From positions 1 to 64,000 of the forward strand of contig CAJUJR010000001.1 of assembly GCA_910586605.1 (NCBI GenBank): 64,000 nt of DNA, in the 5' to 3' direction. The notes under the pieces were generated by a model, which was not told the origin of the DNA, ran no database searches, and saw only the letters and a list, made by a program, of their open reading frames with translations. The position numbers and the translations under genes were made by a program. The stretch is from an uncultured Lachnospiraceae bacterium. Lineage in GTDB: Bacteria; Bacillota; Clostridia; Lachnospirales; Lachnospiraceae. Of the stretch, positions 1 through 9,014 are shown one piece after another. Numbering within the stretch: position 1 is the first letter of the stretch; every line of letters begins with the position of its first letter.

Positions 1-96
1 ATTATAGAAAACATATAGAGGGAAGATATTTTTTATTGAGATTTGGTTACGATTGACTGTGAATAGTAACATGGCAAGCCTTAAATTTACCAGATA

Positions 97-138
97 GGGA
101 CACTTTCCTTTGACAAAGGAAAGTGTCCCTATTATAAT
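97..138 (+). promoter_or_regulatory. Consensus sigma-A promoter embedded in a 15-bp perfect palindrome
   Basis: TTGACA (110-115), a 17-nt spacer and TATAAT (133-138) form a perfect consensus promoter about 60 bases before the first gene. A perfect inverted repeat, GGGACACTTTCCTTT at 97-111 and its complement at 115-129, is centred on the -35 box with a 3-base loop. The arrangement looks like an operator over the -35/spacer region. Promoter geometry is directly visible; repressor control is inference. Confidence 0.7.
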
Positions 139-200
139 GGATAGTATGTTATCAGGCGATGTTGTTAAAATCAGCATGTCAATTTAGAAAGGATAGGCGT

Positions 201-1118
201 ATGAATCAGATTTTAAATAAACTGGAGAGAAAATTCGGGAAATATGCAATCCCTGATTTAATTAAGTATGTTGTGGCGCTGTATTGTGCCGGCGCTGTAC
301 TTGGGATGCTGAATGAAAATATTTATTATCAGTACCTGTCACTGAATATGGAAGCTGTTTTACATGGACAGGTCTGGAGGCTCTTTACATTTCTGATTGA
401 GCCATATGGTTTTTCACGCGGCATGGGGATTTTTATCAGCCTCCTTTTCTTTTTCTTCCAGGTAAACCTTTTCTTTTTGTTTGGGCGTTCATTGGAGCAG
501 GCTTGGGGGACGTTCCGGTTTAATATGTATTTCTTCTCAGGGTATCTTTTAAATATCCTGGCGGCGCTTTTACTCTATCTGTCGCCGCTCCATGCAACAC
601 AGTATTATTCTGGATTCCAATATATTTATTGGTCTATGTTTTTTGCATTTGCACTGTTGAACCCCAATATGGAGTTTTTAATTTACATGGTGCTGCCAAT
701 CAAGGTAAAATGGCTTGCGCTTCTGGATGCTGCTTTTATGGTGTACCAGGTAGTTAACAGCGCCTATATGGGAATCCGGCTTTTAAGCGTTGGGCAGTTG
801 GGTTATGCGTCTATGTATTTCAGTATTGCAGTGGCGATTATTGTAGGCATGGCAAACTTTTTAATTTATTTCTTTGCGACGCGCAATTATCAGAGGATTA
901 ACCCAAAGGAAGTCCACAGGCGGCGGGAGTTCCGCAGGCAGGTAAACCGTGGGCAGAATGTATATGGCAATGGGGCAAGGCATCGATGTGCGGTTTGTGG
1001 GCGGACGGAACTTGATGATGACAGGCTGGATTTTCGGTACTGTTCAAAGTGTGAAGGGAATTATGAATATTGTTCTGACCACCTTTTTACCCACCAGCAT
1101 GTGAAAAAATTTATGTAG
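201..1118 (+). CDS. Rhomboid-like polytopic membrane protein with C-terminal zinc ribbon
   Basis: A 305-residue protein with about six hydrophobic segments over residues 20-235, followed by a basic linker and a C-terminal cysteine cluster (CAVCGR, then YCSKC and YCSDH, ending HQHVKKF) that looks like a zinc ribbon. The membrane part has the overall look of rhomboid-fold proteins (loop with WR in the first third, then a GR.LE.AWG stretch), but I see no GxSG catalytic motif, so it is probably a non-proteolytic rhomboid relative. ATG at 201 is chosen because AGAAAGGA lies just upstream; an ATG at 159 has no good ribosome site. It precedes a membrane glycosyltransferase gene by 68 bases and may be co-transcribed. 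Function unknown. Confidence 0.75.
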   Translation: MNQILNKLERKFGKYAIPDLIKYVVALYCAGAVLGMLNENIYYQYLSLNMEAVLHGQVWRLFTFLIEPYGFSRGMGIFISLLFFFFQVNLFFLFGRSLEQAWGTFRFNMYFFSGYLLNILAALLLYLSPLHATQYYSGFQYIYWSMFFAFALLNPNMEFLIYMVLPIKVKWLALLDAAFMVYQVVNSAYMGIRLLSVGQLGYASMYFSIAVAIIVGMANFLIYFFATRNYQRINPKEVHRRREFRRQVNRGQNVYGNGARHRCAVCGRTELDDDRLDFRYCSKCEGNYEYCSDHLFTHQHVKKFM

Positions 1119-1186
1119 AAGGATAGCGTTAATACATTGGAAAAGATAGGAAAATATATGGACGCTTCCGAATGACGGAGGGGATT

Positions 1187-4100
1187 ATGCAGATTGTATT
1201 AGATTTTATAGAAGAGCTGAAAAGCCCTGTCAGTAGCATTATATTGATTTCAATAGTATCCAGCATTGTAATTTATCAGGTATACCAGGTGCTTTGCCAG
1301 TTTGTCAGGGGACAGAAAGCCGTTATGGCAGGAAAGAAACGGCAGAAGGGCGGCAGGAAAGGCGCTGTTTTATCTACTGGTTATGAGATGGAGGGTTCTA
1401 CGCCTTCGGAGCAAAAAACAGGGCGGATGGTTCTGGCTGCTGTCTTAATTGCAGGTTTTGCCATACGTTTAATTGGCGCCGCTTCCTACCGTGGATATGA
1501 AGTGGATATTAATTGCTTTTTATCCTGGTCGGATTTGATTTTCCAAAATGGGATTGGGAATTTTTATAGCTTAGATTCCTTTACGGATTATCCGCCAGGA
1601 TATATGTATGTGCTTTTTGTAATCGGAGGGCTTCGCTCTATGTTTGGCCTTGCGCATTCTTCTATGATGAGCGTTGTGCTGACGAAGCTTCCTGCAATTT
1701 TCTGTGACCTTGTAATTAGCGGACTGATATACAAAGTTGCACAAAAAAGGATGAAGGAGACAGGCGCTGCAATTCTTGCAGGGATTTTCCTGGTGACGCC
1801 TGCCGTTGTATTGGATAGTGCAGTTTGGGCGCAGGTTGACAGTGTATTTACACTGTTTATCGTATTAATGTGTTATCTGATTACGGAAAAGAAATTAATC
1901 CCGGCATATTTTGTGTTTGCTGTTGGGATATTGATTAAACCGCAGTCCTTGATTTTTACGCCGGTATTGATTTATGGGATTGTAGACCAGATTTTTATTG
2001 AGTCATACCAGCAAGATGCAAGGGATGTTTTTTTTAAGAAGTTCTGGATTAATTTAGGCTGTGGGATTCTTGCTATTTTAATGATTGGACTTTTTATGCT
2101 TCCATTTGGCTTTATGGATGCATTTGCGCAATATTCTGAAACAATGGGTTCCTATCCATACGCTTCGGTAAATGCGTATAATTTCTGGACGATGATAGGG
2201 AGGAACTGGAGCAGCCAGACGGAAAAACTATTTGGGCTGACCTATCAAGTATGGGGAATGCTTAGCATTGTTGCGACGGTAGTATTTTCAGCGGTAATCC
2301 ATTTTAAAAGCAAAGACAGGCATTCCAAATATTATTTTACAGCGGCTTTAATAGTAACATGTGTATTTACATTATCTGTCAGGATGCATGAGCGTTATGT
2401 GTATCCCGCGCTTGCGCTGCTTTTGCTTAGTTATGCGGCAAGGCCGAGGAAAAAGCTGTATCTGGCATATATTTTCCTCGGGCTTGGAAGTTTTTGCAAT
2501 ATGGCGCATGTAATGCTTTACTATAACCCGCAAAATTTCGACAGGATGGAAGCATTCCCTATTTATACCGGAATGGTTCTGGTAGCTGTGCTAATTTACC
2601 TTGTGTATCTTGCGGTGACAGAGTATGCTGGTTATGTTTCTGGTTCGGAGGAAAATATGAAAATTGCAGAGGATGCTTTGCCATTGCCAAAGAAGGAAAA
2701 AAACCGAAATATTATCCAAACATCTGAAACATTTGTTAAGCTTGTGAAATATGATTTCATATGTATGGCAGCGATTACGCTGGTTTATGCAGTGATTGCG
2801 TTTTCAAACCTGGGAAATAAAGCTGCCCCGGTTACCGGCTATTCTGCTGTAAAGCAGGGGGCGATTGTATTGGACTTCGGGCAGGAGGTTGAGATTGGGG
2901 GGATCTGGAATTTCCTTGGTTATCAGAACAACCCGAAATATGTGATTTCCTATACAAGTAACCCAGAGCAGGGATGGACAGAGGCTTTTTCCACTGGACA
3001 GCCCTGGGATGCAGGCTCTGTCTTTAACTGGAATGAAACAGGCGTTAATATAAAAGGGCGTTATGTGTGGATTGCCGCTAACACCGGGGTGGCGCAGGAT
3101 AGCATATTAGAACTTGTATTTACAGATGCTTCCGGTAATATGCTCCTTCCGGCAAATGCTTCAGATTACCGGAATTTATTTGATGAACAGGAGTTTTTTA
3201 CTGGCAGGAAAACTTATAAAAACAGCACATATTTTGATGAAATTTATCATGCAAGGACGGCATATGAGATGATCCACCATCTCTACTGTTATGAAAATAC
3301 ACATCCGCCGCTTGGTAAAATTTTTATTGCACTGGGCATATTGATGTTTGGCATGAATCCATTTGGGTGGCGTTTTATGGGAACGCTGTTTGGCGTGCTG
3401 ATGCTCCCGATATTTTATCTGTTTGCCAAAAGGCTGTTTAAGGAGACATGGGTAAGCGCAGTTACGACAATCTTATTTGCATTTGATTTTATGCATTATG
3501 CACAGACGCGTATTTCTACGATTGATGTATTTGTTACGCTGTTCATTATTGCGGCCTATTATTTCATGTATTGTTATACAAGGAAAAGCTTTTATGATAC
3601 CAGGCTGCGGGATACGTTTATCCCTTTGGGGCTGTGCGGGATTACGATGGGGATTAGCTGGGCATGTAAATGGACGGGGATTTATGCGTCGGCGGGGCTT
3701 TGCGTTATTTTCTTTTTAACAATGTTCCAGAGATTCCGGGAATACCGGTATGCTTTGAAGCATCCGGCTGGGGAGACAGGCGGCATTTCCCACCGTTCTA
3801 TTATAGAAACGTTCTATAAAAAGTTTTTCTGTACCATTGGGTTTTGCTGTATCTTCTTCCTTGTTGTCCCGGCAGTGATATATACGTTATCATATATCCC
3901 GATGAGCGATGGGACAGACCATGGTCTTATACAGAGGATGATTGACAACCAGAGGAACATGTTCAATTACCATAGTGGTTTGGAATCAACCCATCCATAT
4001 TCTTCCACCTGGTATGAGTGGCCGATTATGAAACGTCCGATTTTCTTCTATTCCGGGCAGACAGCGGACGGTTTGGTAGAAGGGATTAGTTCTTTTGGCA

Positions 4101-4474
4101 ACCCGCTTGTATGGTGGGCAGGGATTCCTGCTTTTGCCATGGTACTATATTATGCTATAAAAAAGAGGGACAAAAAGTGCAGGTTTTTAACATTTGGTTA
4201 TTTGTCCCAATTTCTTCCATGGGTGCTGATTGGAAGGGTCGTATTTATTTACCATTATTTTCCAAGCGTTCCATTTGTAGCATTAATGATAGGGTATTGC
4301 ATGAAACGTATTGTGGAGATAAGGCCAAAATGGAAAAACGCAATGTTTGCCTATGCTGCATTTGCAGTGGTGTTGTTTATTATGTTTTATCCAGTGCTTA
4401 CCGGTATCCCAGTCAGGGGGGATTATGTGGAAAAGTACTTGCGGTGGTTTAGTTCTTGGGTATTGACTTTGTAG
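1187..4474 (+). CDS. Fused GT-C glycosyltransferase with C-terminal PMT/GT39-type module
   Basis: A 1095-residue integral membrane protein that appears to be two GT-C glycosyltransferase modules in one chain. The first (about residues 75-480) has a short TM1 followed by acidic residues and a YPPGY motif, as in lipid-linked mannosyl- or glucosyltransferases. The second starts with a TM near residue 525, has a hydrophilic segment of about 130 residues, then a YFDEIYH motif (near 681) and HPPLGK, the hallmarks of protein O-mannosyltransferase-like, polyprenyl-phosphate-sugar-dependent enzymes. The likely substrate is a lipid-linked sugar on the outer membrane face; the acceptor is unknown. ATG at 1187 is preferred over 1172 because GGAGG sits 5 bases before it. 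Confidence 0.8.
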   Translation: MQIVLDFIEELKSPVSSIILISIVSSIVIYQVYQVLCQFVRGQKAVMAGKKRQKGGRKGAVLSTGYEMEGSTPSEQKTGRMVLAAVLIAGFAIRLIGAASYRGYEVDINCFLSWSDLIFQNGIGNFYSLDSFTDYPPGYMYVLFVIGGLRSMFGLAHSSMMSVVLTKLPAIFCDLVISGLIYKVAQKRMKETGAAILAGIFLVTPAVVLDSAVWAQVDSVFTLFIVLMCYLITEKKLIPAYFVFAVGILIKPQSLIFTPVLIYGIVDQIFIESYQQDARDVFFKKFWINLGCGILAILMIGLFMLPFGFMDAFAQYSETMGSYPYASVNAYNFWTMIGRNWSSQTEKLFGLTYQVWGMLSIVATVVFSAVIHFKSKDRHSKYYFTAALIVTCVFTLSVRMHERYVYPALALLLLSYAARPRKKLYLAYIFLGLGSFCNMAHVMLYYNPQNFDRMEAFPIYTGMVLVAVLIYLVYLAVTEYAGYVSGSEENMKIAEDALPLPKKEKNRNIIQTSETFVKLVKYDFICMAAITLVYAVIAFSNLGNKAAPVTGYSAVKQGAIVLDFGQEVEIGGIWNFLGYQNNPKYVISYTSNPEQGWTEAFSTGQPWDAGSVFNWNETGVNIKGRYVWIAANTGVAQDSILELVFTDASGNMLLPANASDYRNLFDEQEFFTGRKTYKNSTYFDEIYHARTAYEMIHHLYCYENTHPPLGKIFIALGILMFGMNPFGWRFMGTLFGVLMLPIFYLFAKRLFKETWVSAVTTILFAFDFMHYAQTRISTIDVFVTLFIIAAYYFMYCYTRKSFYDTRLRDTFIPLGLCGITMGISWACKWTGIYASAGLCVIFFLTMFQRFREYRYALKHPAGETGGISHRSIIETFYKKFFCTIGFCCIFFLVVPAVIYTLSYIPMSDGTDHGLIQRMIDNQRNMFNYHSGLESTHPYSSTWYEWPIMKRPIFFYSGQTADGLVEGISSFGNPLVWWAGIPAFAMVLYYAIKKRDKKCRFLTFGYLSQFLPWVLIGRVVFIYHYFPSVPFVALMIGYCMKRIVEIRPKWKNAMFAYAAFAVVLFIMFYPVLTGIPVRGDYVEKYLRWFSSWVLTL

Positions 4475-4487
4475 GAAGAGGTGGAAA

Positions 4488-5930
4488 ATGAGCAGTAAAA
4501 TCAGGAATTGTGTCAGGGATTTAGAAAATAATAAAAACCCAAAAGAATTGCTTCCAGAATATGTAAAGCAGTATATGCAGTTAAACAGTAAATATGCCAG
4601 GGTGAAAATGATGATGGAATATTATCTGTTTTATGAAACGGTTTCCGAGGGGATTAACCCATATATTGCTTCTGTGAAAGATACGGCAGAGCAGTTATAC
4701 AGAATCGTGGACGCTTTTTTTGAGAAAGAGCTTTCAAAAGAAGAAATCAAAGCGTATGCAGCAGAACTTTTAAAACTGCGCGAGGGCGTCGTAGAGCGTA
4801 TGCAGGTGGTTACGGCTTATGTGGATCAATTTGTAGTGTATGAATATATTTTGAACCGTGTGCAGTACCGGTTTGAGGATTTGGAACTTTTGCCGGAAGA
4901 CAGCGTATTTGCACAGGAGCTTGTAAAGTTTATTTTTTCTACACAGGATACTGCAGCTGTCAATGATAATATTCGTTTTGCATTGGGGCAGCTTCCAATG
5001 CGTATGACAAGAAGCCGGTATTTTGAACTGATTAAGGATAGTATTTCTGTATATAAGGGGAGTGATAAAAGCTCGCTAGACGGCTTCCTTTATATGTTCC
5101 GGACAAATGCAATGCTTTACCAGAATGAAAATATGGGGCGTTATTTTACAGAGTTTGTCCCTGTTTTAGAGGAACTTTCAGGGCTTGATTATGAAAATAT
5201 CAGCCGGGAAATTTATGGGATTTATGCAGGGAAAATCCGTGTGAATGCTTCTAAGCTAAATGATATTTCGGATTTGTACATGCAGCTTGGGCAGTTAATT
5301 AATGAAATGTATGCGGTATGTGCAACAGCCGCTTTTGGGGAAGAAGAGGATAAGCTAGATGTTCCAAGTTTAGTAATCCGTGGGATTAATTCCCTGTTCC
5401 TGCAAAAGGACAGTGATGTCTGGGAAGGGCATGGAGTGGAAAAAACAAGTTCAGAAGAAGAAAAATTGTATTGGCTTGGGGAGAAGCTTGTTTGGGCAGA
5501 AGGAAAACAGGAAAAACTGTATGATGGGATGAATATTGCAGGGGCTTCCCTGGAGGGGATTTCTGGGAGCCAGGAAGAAGTAATTGCTGAACTTGGCCTT
5601 GCAGGGGAGTTTGGGGTCTTAAAAAATCTGTTTTTGCTGACTTCTAGCAGTGTTTTTGCGGATTTGGAAGAGCAGTCTTCCGAAGAAAAAGTGACAGAGA
5701 AGATGGCAGAAGAGGCGGCAGCCACTTTAATCGCAGAGTGTAAAGCGTTATTCCAGGGTAAGAGCCGGATGCTGCGGAGGGCAGTAATGGCGAATACATT
5801 GGAAAAGATGCCCGTATTTTTTACTTCTGCACAGGAAGTGGCGGATTATGTAATGAATTCGCTGTCGCTTTGCGATGATGAGGCAGAAAAATATGCTTCA
5901 AAGCAGCTTTTATTGGAAGTGATTCAGTAA
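4488..5930 (+). CDS. Conserved hypothetical protein, largely alpha-helical
   Basis: A 480-residue protein I do not recognise by family. It has no signal peptide or TM segment and is rich in charged, helix-forming sequence; the C-terminal 150 residues are acidic and Glu/Ala rich. It starts 13 bases after the glycosyltransferase stop with AAGAGGTGG upstream and is followed closely by another small unknown gene, so it is probably in the same operon. The full length is clearly coding: no in-frame breaks, and codon use like its neighbours. A structural or regulatory cytoplasmic role is possible but nothing in the sequence decides it. Confidence 0.7.
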   Translation: MSSKIRNCVRDLENNKNPKELLPEYVKQYMQLNSKYARVKMMMEYYLFYETVSEGINPYIASVKDTAEQLYRIVDAFFEKELSKEEIKAYAAELLKLREGVVERMQVVTAYVDQFVVYEYILNRVQYRFEDLELLPEDSVFAQELVKFIFSTQDTAAVNDNIRFALGQLPMRMTRSRYFELIKDSISVYKGSDKSSLDGFLYMFRTNAMLYQNENMGRYFTEFVPVLEELSGLDYENISREIYGIYAGKIRVNASKLNDISDLYMQLGQLINEMYAVCATAAFGEEEDKLDVPSLVIRGINSLFLQKDSDVWEGHGVEKTSSEEEKLYWLGEKLVWAEGKQEKLYDGMNIAGASLEGISGSQEEVIAELGLAGEFGVLKNLFLLTSSSVFADLEEQSSEEKVTEKMAEEAAATLIAECKALFQGKSRMLRRAVMANTLEKMPVFFTSAQEVADYVMNSLSLCDDEAEKYASKQLLLEVIQ

Positions 5931-5958
5931 GGAACCATAGGAAAAGGAGAAGATATAG

Positions 5959-6282
5959 GTGTTTCGTTGGAATGCAGGACTTTATATGGATGAGAAAGTA
6001 AAAAAGAAGCCTCAGAAATACCGTAGGCTGGTTAAAAAAAAGAAGTTGGTACAGGGATGTTACTGTATTACTTTGCCTGTCAATGAAAAGAACTGTATGG
6101 ACATCTATTCTTCTAGGGAATTTTGGTTCCGCCATTACAGAAAGCAGGAAATAGAGATTATTGGCCTTGCAGCAGATAGGGAAGGCGCTTTAGGGCTTCT
6201 CTTACAGATGGCAGAAGATATTACCAGGGAATATGGGGAGATAAATGCACAGAATGTCAGGACATATTTTAGAGTGGTATGA
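5959..6282 (+). CDS. Small conserved hypothetical protein, basic N-terminus
   Basis: A 107-residue cytoplasmic protein starting with GTG (AAAGGAG 9 bases upstream); an alternative ATG lies 27 bases in. The N-terminus is strongly basic (KVKKKPQKYRRLVKKKK), followed by a compact alpha/beta-looking region with IEIIGLAADREGALGLL. I recognise the general pattern as a small conserved protein of Lachnospiraceae of unknown function. It sits 28 bases after the preceding unknown gene and 46 bases before the DUF2953 gene, so it probably belongs to an operon that ends with the sporulation-linked gerW homologue. Confidence 0.6.
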   Translation: MFRWNAGLYMDEKVKKKPQKYRRLVKKKKLVQGCYCITLPVNEKNCMDIYSSREFWFRHYRKQEIEIIGLAADREGALGLLLQMAEDITREYGEINAQNVRTYFRVV

Positions 6283-6328
6283 GATTGGCAGGATATGTGA
6301 ATGCTAGAGGCAGGAAGGAGGCGGCCGG

Positions 6329-7252
6329 ATGGGAATTGCAATAACTGCAATTGGGGTGTTTTTGCTGAAATTGCTGCAAATTATATTGATTATTGTTTTA
6401 TGCCTGCTTTTATTTGTACTGGCAGTGGTCTGCCTAATTTTATTCTGTCCAATCTGTTATAAGGGAGTCGCAGAATATAATGGCAATCTTCGGGCAAAGG
6501 GCAAGGTGACCTGGTTGTTTTTTATATTGTCTGTAACTTTTTCCTATCAGGAAGGGAAGGCAAATGGTAAAATTTGTATTTTTGGTATTGATATCTTAAA
6601 GTTTTTGGAAAAACACCATAAGCATGATGCAGATATAGAGAAACAGGAGAGCGCCCTGCCTGAGAAACCGGATTTGGAGGCCAGCCAGCTACAGGAGGAA
6701 GGGGAGGCTGCCCAAACCGATTTGATTGCAGATGAAGTGCAGGATGAGGAACAGGCAGGAAAACCGGGCATAGAAGCATTCCTCCAGCGCATCAGGGAAT
6801 TGTTTTTGCTTCCCTGGAAGAAGATAAAGGCATTTTTCCAGATGCTTCGCCAGATTTTTGCAAAGATAAAGGGTAAGGCAGAATCGGCTGGGAAAATCTG
6901 GGAATTTTGGAAGTCGGAAATTACACAGGGGATGGTTTGCATCTTAAAGGATAATGTGCTACATTTATTGAGGAAAATAAAACCAAAGGTTTTGCGTGGC
7001 AGGATACTTTTTGGGACAGGAGACCCATGCACGACAGGCCGGCTTCTGGGCGCAGCAGCGATATTGTATGCCGCCTGGGGAAAAGGCGTACAGGTAGTGC
7101 CTGATTTTGAGGAAGCATGTTTTGAAGGAGAGCTTTATATTAGGGGAAGGATTTCCTTAATTACGCTGCTTTTCATTGTAATCAGGATTTTAATAAGCAA
7201 TGAATGGAAACAATTTAGGTATGGCTTAGACCAGTTAAAGGAGGCATTGTAA
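6329..7252 (+). CDS. DUF2953 domain protein, membrane anchored
   Basis: A 307-residue protein with one strong N-terminal TM helix (about residues 8-40), a variable acidic linker (residues 90-145) and a C-terminal conserved part with GRILFGTGDPCTTGRLLG, which matches the DUF2953 signature, ending in a second hydrophobic stretch. In other Firmicutes DUF2953 genes lie immediately upstream of gerW/ytfJ, exactly as here, where the stop codon overlaps the next start (TAATG). AAGGAGG precedes the ATG. The context suggests a sporulation-related membrane protein; the biochemical function is unknown. Confidence 0.75.
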   Translation: MGIAITAIGVFLLKLLQIILIIVLCLLLFVLAVVCLILFCPICYKGVAEYNGNLRAKGKVTWLFFILSVTFSYQEGKANGKICIFGIDILKFLEKHHKHDADIEKQESALPEKPDLEASQLQEEGEAAQTDLIADEVQDEEQAGKPGIEAFLQRIRELFLLPWKKIKAFFQMLRQIFAKIKGKAESAGKIWEFWKSEITQGMVCILKDNVLHLLRKIKPKVLRGRILFGTGDPCTTGRLLGAAAILYAAWGKGVQVVPDFEEACFEGELYIRGRISLITLLFIVIRILISNEWKQFRYGLDQLKEAL

Positions 7253-7635
7253 TGGGAGAAAACAATTTCAAGGGGACAATCGAATCGTTATTTAAGGGAA
7301 TGGAAGGGTTCATTACCAGTAAGACAGTTGTTGGGGATGCAGTAAAGTTTGATGATGGGACAATTATCCTGCCGCTTGTAGATGTAAGTTTTGGGGTAGG
7401 GGCAGGTGCTTTTTCTGAGCATAATAAGAAAGATAATGGCGCCGGCGCAATGGGAGGTAAAATCCAGCCAAGTGCAATTTTGGTGATTCAGGATGGCGAG
7501 GCAAAGCTTGTCAATGTGAAAAACCAGGATGGCCTTACAAAGGTGCTTGATATGGTGCCAGATTTAATAAATAGATTTTCTGGTGACAAAAAAGAGAAGA
7601 AATCCCAGTCTGAGATTGGGGATGAAAAGGCTTAA
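7252..7635 (+). CDS. gerW: GerW/YtfJ family sporulation protein
   Basis: A 127-residue protein with the GerW pattern: an N-terminal helix (IESLFKGMEGF), TVVGDAV, a Gly-rich core (SFGVGAGAF, then GAGAMGGKIQPSAILVI) and a charged tail. Members are made during sporulation and in Bacillus affect spore germination. The start codon overlaps the upstream DUF2953 stop by one base, indicating translational coupling. The gene ends just before a hairpin at 7647-7690. Family assignment is firm; the role in this organism is inferred. Confidence 0.85.
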   Translation: MGENNFKGTIESLFKGMEGFITSKTVVGDAVKFDDGTIILPLVDVSFGVGAGAFSEHNKKDNGAGAMGGKIQPSAILVIQDGEAKLVNVKNQDGLTKVLDMVPDLINRFSGDKKEKKSQSEIGDEKA

Positions 7636-7646
7636 AAGCAAGGTTG

Positions 7647-7690
7647 CTGCCATAATAGCTGCATAATATGTGGCTTTATGGCAGTTTTTT
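7647..7690 (+). terminator. Rho-independent terminator after gerW, overlapping the vsr remnant
   Basis: CTGCCATAA (7647-7655) pairs with TTATGGCAG (7676-7684), followed by six T. The right arm coincides with the last codons of the minus-strand vsr fragment, so the gerW terminator was probably formed or captured at the deletion junction. Confidence 0.65.
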
Positions 7691-7780
7691 ATAATTTTTA
7701 CGGTAACGGTATCCCTTGTGCCAGAGCGCTTTGCGCAGTTGTAATTCAATAGAAGTATCTTTGCTGTGGATTTTACTCAT
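7676..7780 (-). pseudogene. vsr: Truncated remnant of a very short patch repair (Vsr-type) endonuclease
   Basis: Reading the minus strand from ATG at 7780 gives a 34-residue ORF beginning MSKIHSKDTSIELQLRKALW and continuing with a GYRYRKNY run, then a stop after KKLP. This is the characteristic N-terminus of Vsr mismatch endonucleases (MSKI.SKDT.pE, then L.YR.....LPGKPDI). The reading frame stays open upstream of this ATG and still reads Vsr-like (KAVSKNM). After KKLP the DNA still resembles the family in a shifted frame (KPHI for KPDI), so a small indel caused the frameshift; the catalytic remainder is gone. It lies divergently beside an m5C methyltransferase, the usual partner of Vsr. Too short to be active. 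Confidence 0.65.
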
Positions 7781-7933
7781 ATTTTTTGAAACTGCTTTAG
7801 GGTCGCGCTTCCTATGCAGAAGCCTCCTTTGTTTTTGGTTGGATGGTGCTGCCTAATTATTCCAAATTATTTTAGCAATATTTTATCATAGCGCTTAAAT
7901 ATTTACAATTCCTATGAAGCGTTTCCATCATGC

Positions 7934-7962
7934 TTGCTAAGGTAAAACTTTTATGGTATGAT
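7934..7962 (+). promoter_or_regulatory. Promoter of the restriction-modification operon
   Basis: TTGCTA (7934-7939), 17-nt spacer, TATGAT (7957-7962), 35 bases before the methyltransferase ATG, which has GGAGGG as ribosome site. The rest of 7691-7933 holds the vsr fragment and AT-rich DNA without other recognisable signals. Confidence 0.6.
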
Positions 7963-7997
7963 GGCGTAAGCATGGAGCTTCCATTGGAGGGATACAT

Positions 7998-9014
7998 ATG
8001 GCTAAAACATTTACTTCGATAGAATTATTTGCAGGGGCGGGGGGGCTGGCTTTAGGGTTAGAAAAAGCAGGCTTTGCTACATTAGGCCTGATTGAATTTG
8101 ATAAAGATGCTTCTGATACATTAAAATTAAACAGGCCGGATTGGCATGTAATCCATGATGACATTGCCAATATTTCCTGCTTGGATTTGGAGGGATATTT
8201 TCAAATCAAGAAAGGGGAATTAGATTTATTGTCTGGAGGCGCGCCCTGCCAGGCATTTTCTTATGCAGGGAAACGGCTTGGGTTAGAAGATGCAAGGGGG
8301 ACATTATTTTACCACTATGCAACGTTTCTACAAAAGCTTCAGCCTAAGATGTTTTTATTTGAAAATGTTAGAGGGCTGTTGACGCATGACAAAGGGCGGA
8401 CTTACGAGACGATAACAGATATTTTTGGGCAAGCAGGGTATACCATCCAGAAAAAAGTGCTGAATGCATGGGAATATGGCAACCCTCAGAAAAGGGAGCG
8501 TCTGATTACGGTTGGGATCCGAAATGATTTGGCGGGGGATATAATATATCATTTTCCAAAGCCGCATAAATATAAGCCTGTTTTAAGGGATGTTTTATTA
8601 GATTGCCCAGAAGGGCCGGGGGTACCGTATGGGGAAAACAAAAGGAAGATATTTGAACTTGTCCCGCCAGGCGGATATTGGCGCGACATTGACCCAGGTA
8701 TAGCCAAGGAATATATGAAAAGCTGCTGGGATATGGAAGGGGGCAGGACAGGGATACTAAGGAGGATGAGTTTGGATGAACCTTCTTTGACGGTCTTGAC
8801 TTCCCCTTCCCAAAAACAGACGGAACGTTGCCATCCACTGGAAGCAAGGCCGTTTACTGTCCGGGAAAATGCAAGATGCCAGTCTTTCCCTGATGAGTGG
8901 CGGTTTTGCGGCAATGTGTATTCACAATATAAGCAGGTAGGGAATGCTGTCCCCGTAAACCTGGCGTTTGATATTGCAAAAGAAATCTATGCAGCATTGG
9001 AGGGGGATAAATAA
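7998..9014 (+). CDS. DNA (cytosine-5) methyltransferase of a type II R-M system
   Basis: A 338-residue enzyme with the ordered m5C methyltransferase motifs: FAGAGGL (motif I, SAM binding), GGAPCQ with the catalytic Cys (motif IV, near residue 80), FENVRG (VI), QKRERLI (VIII) and GNAVPV (X). The variable region between VIII and IX is the target recognition domain. Its stop overlaps the start of the next gene, an Eco47II-family endonuclease, so the two form an operon; this predicts methylation within GGNCC, the Eco47II/Sau96I target. Methyltransferase assignment is firm; the recognition sequence is inferred from the partner. Confidence 0.92.
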   Translation: MAKTFTSIELFAGAGGLALGLEKAGFATLGLIEFDKDASDTLKLNRPDWHVIHDDIANISCLDLEGYFQIKKGELDLLSGGAPCQAFSYAGKRLGLEDARGTLFYHYATFLQKLQPKMFLFENVRGLLTHDKGRTYETITDIFGQAGYTIQKKVLNAWEYGNPQKRERLITVGIRNDLAGDIIYHFPKPHKYKPVLRDVLLDCPEGPGVPYGENKRKIFELVPPGGYWRDIDPGIAKEYMKSCWDMEGGRTGILRRMSLDEPSLTVLTSPSQKQTERCHPLEARPFTVRENARCQSFPDEWRFCGNVYSQYKQVGNAVPVNLAFDIAKEIYAALEGDK

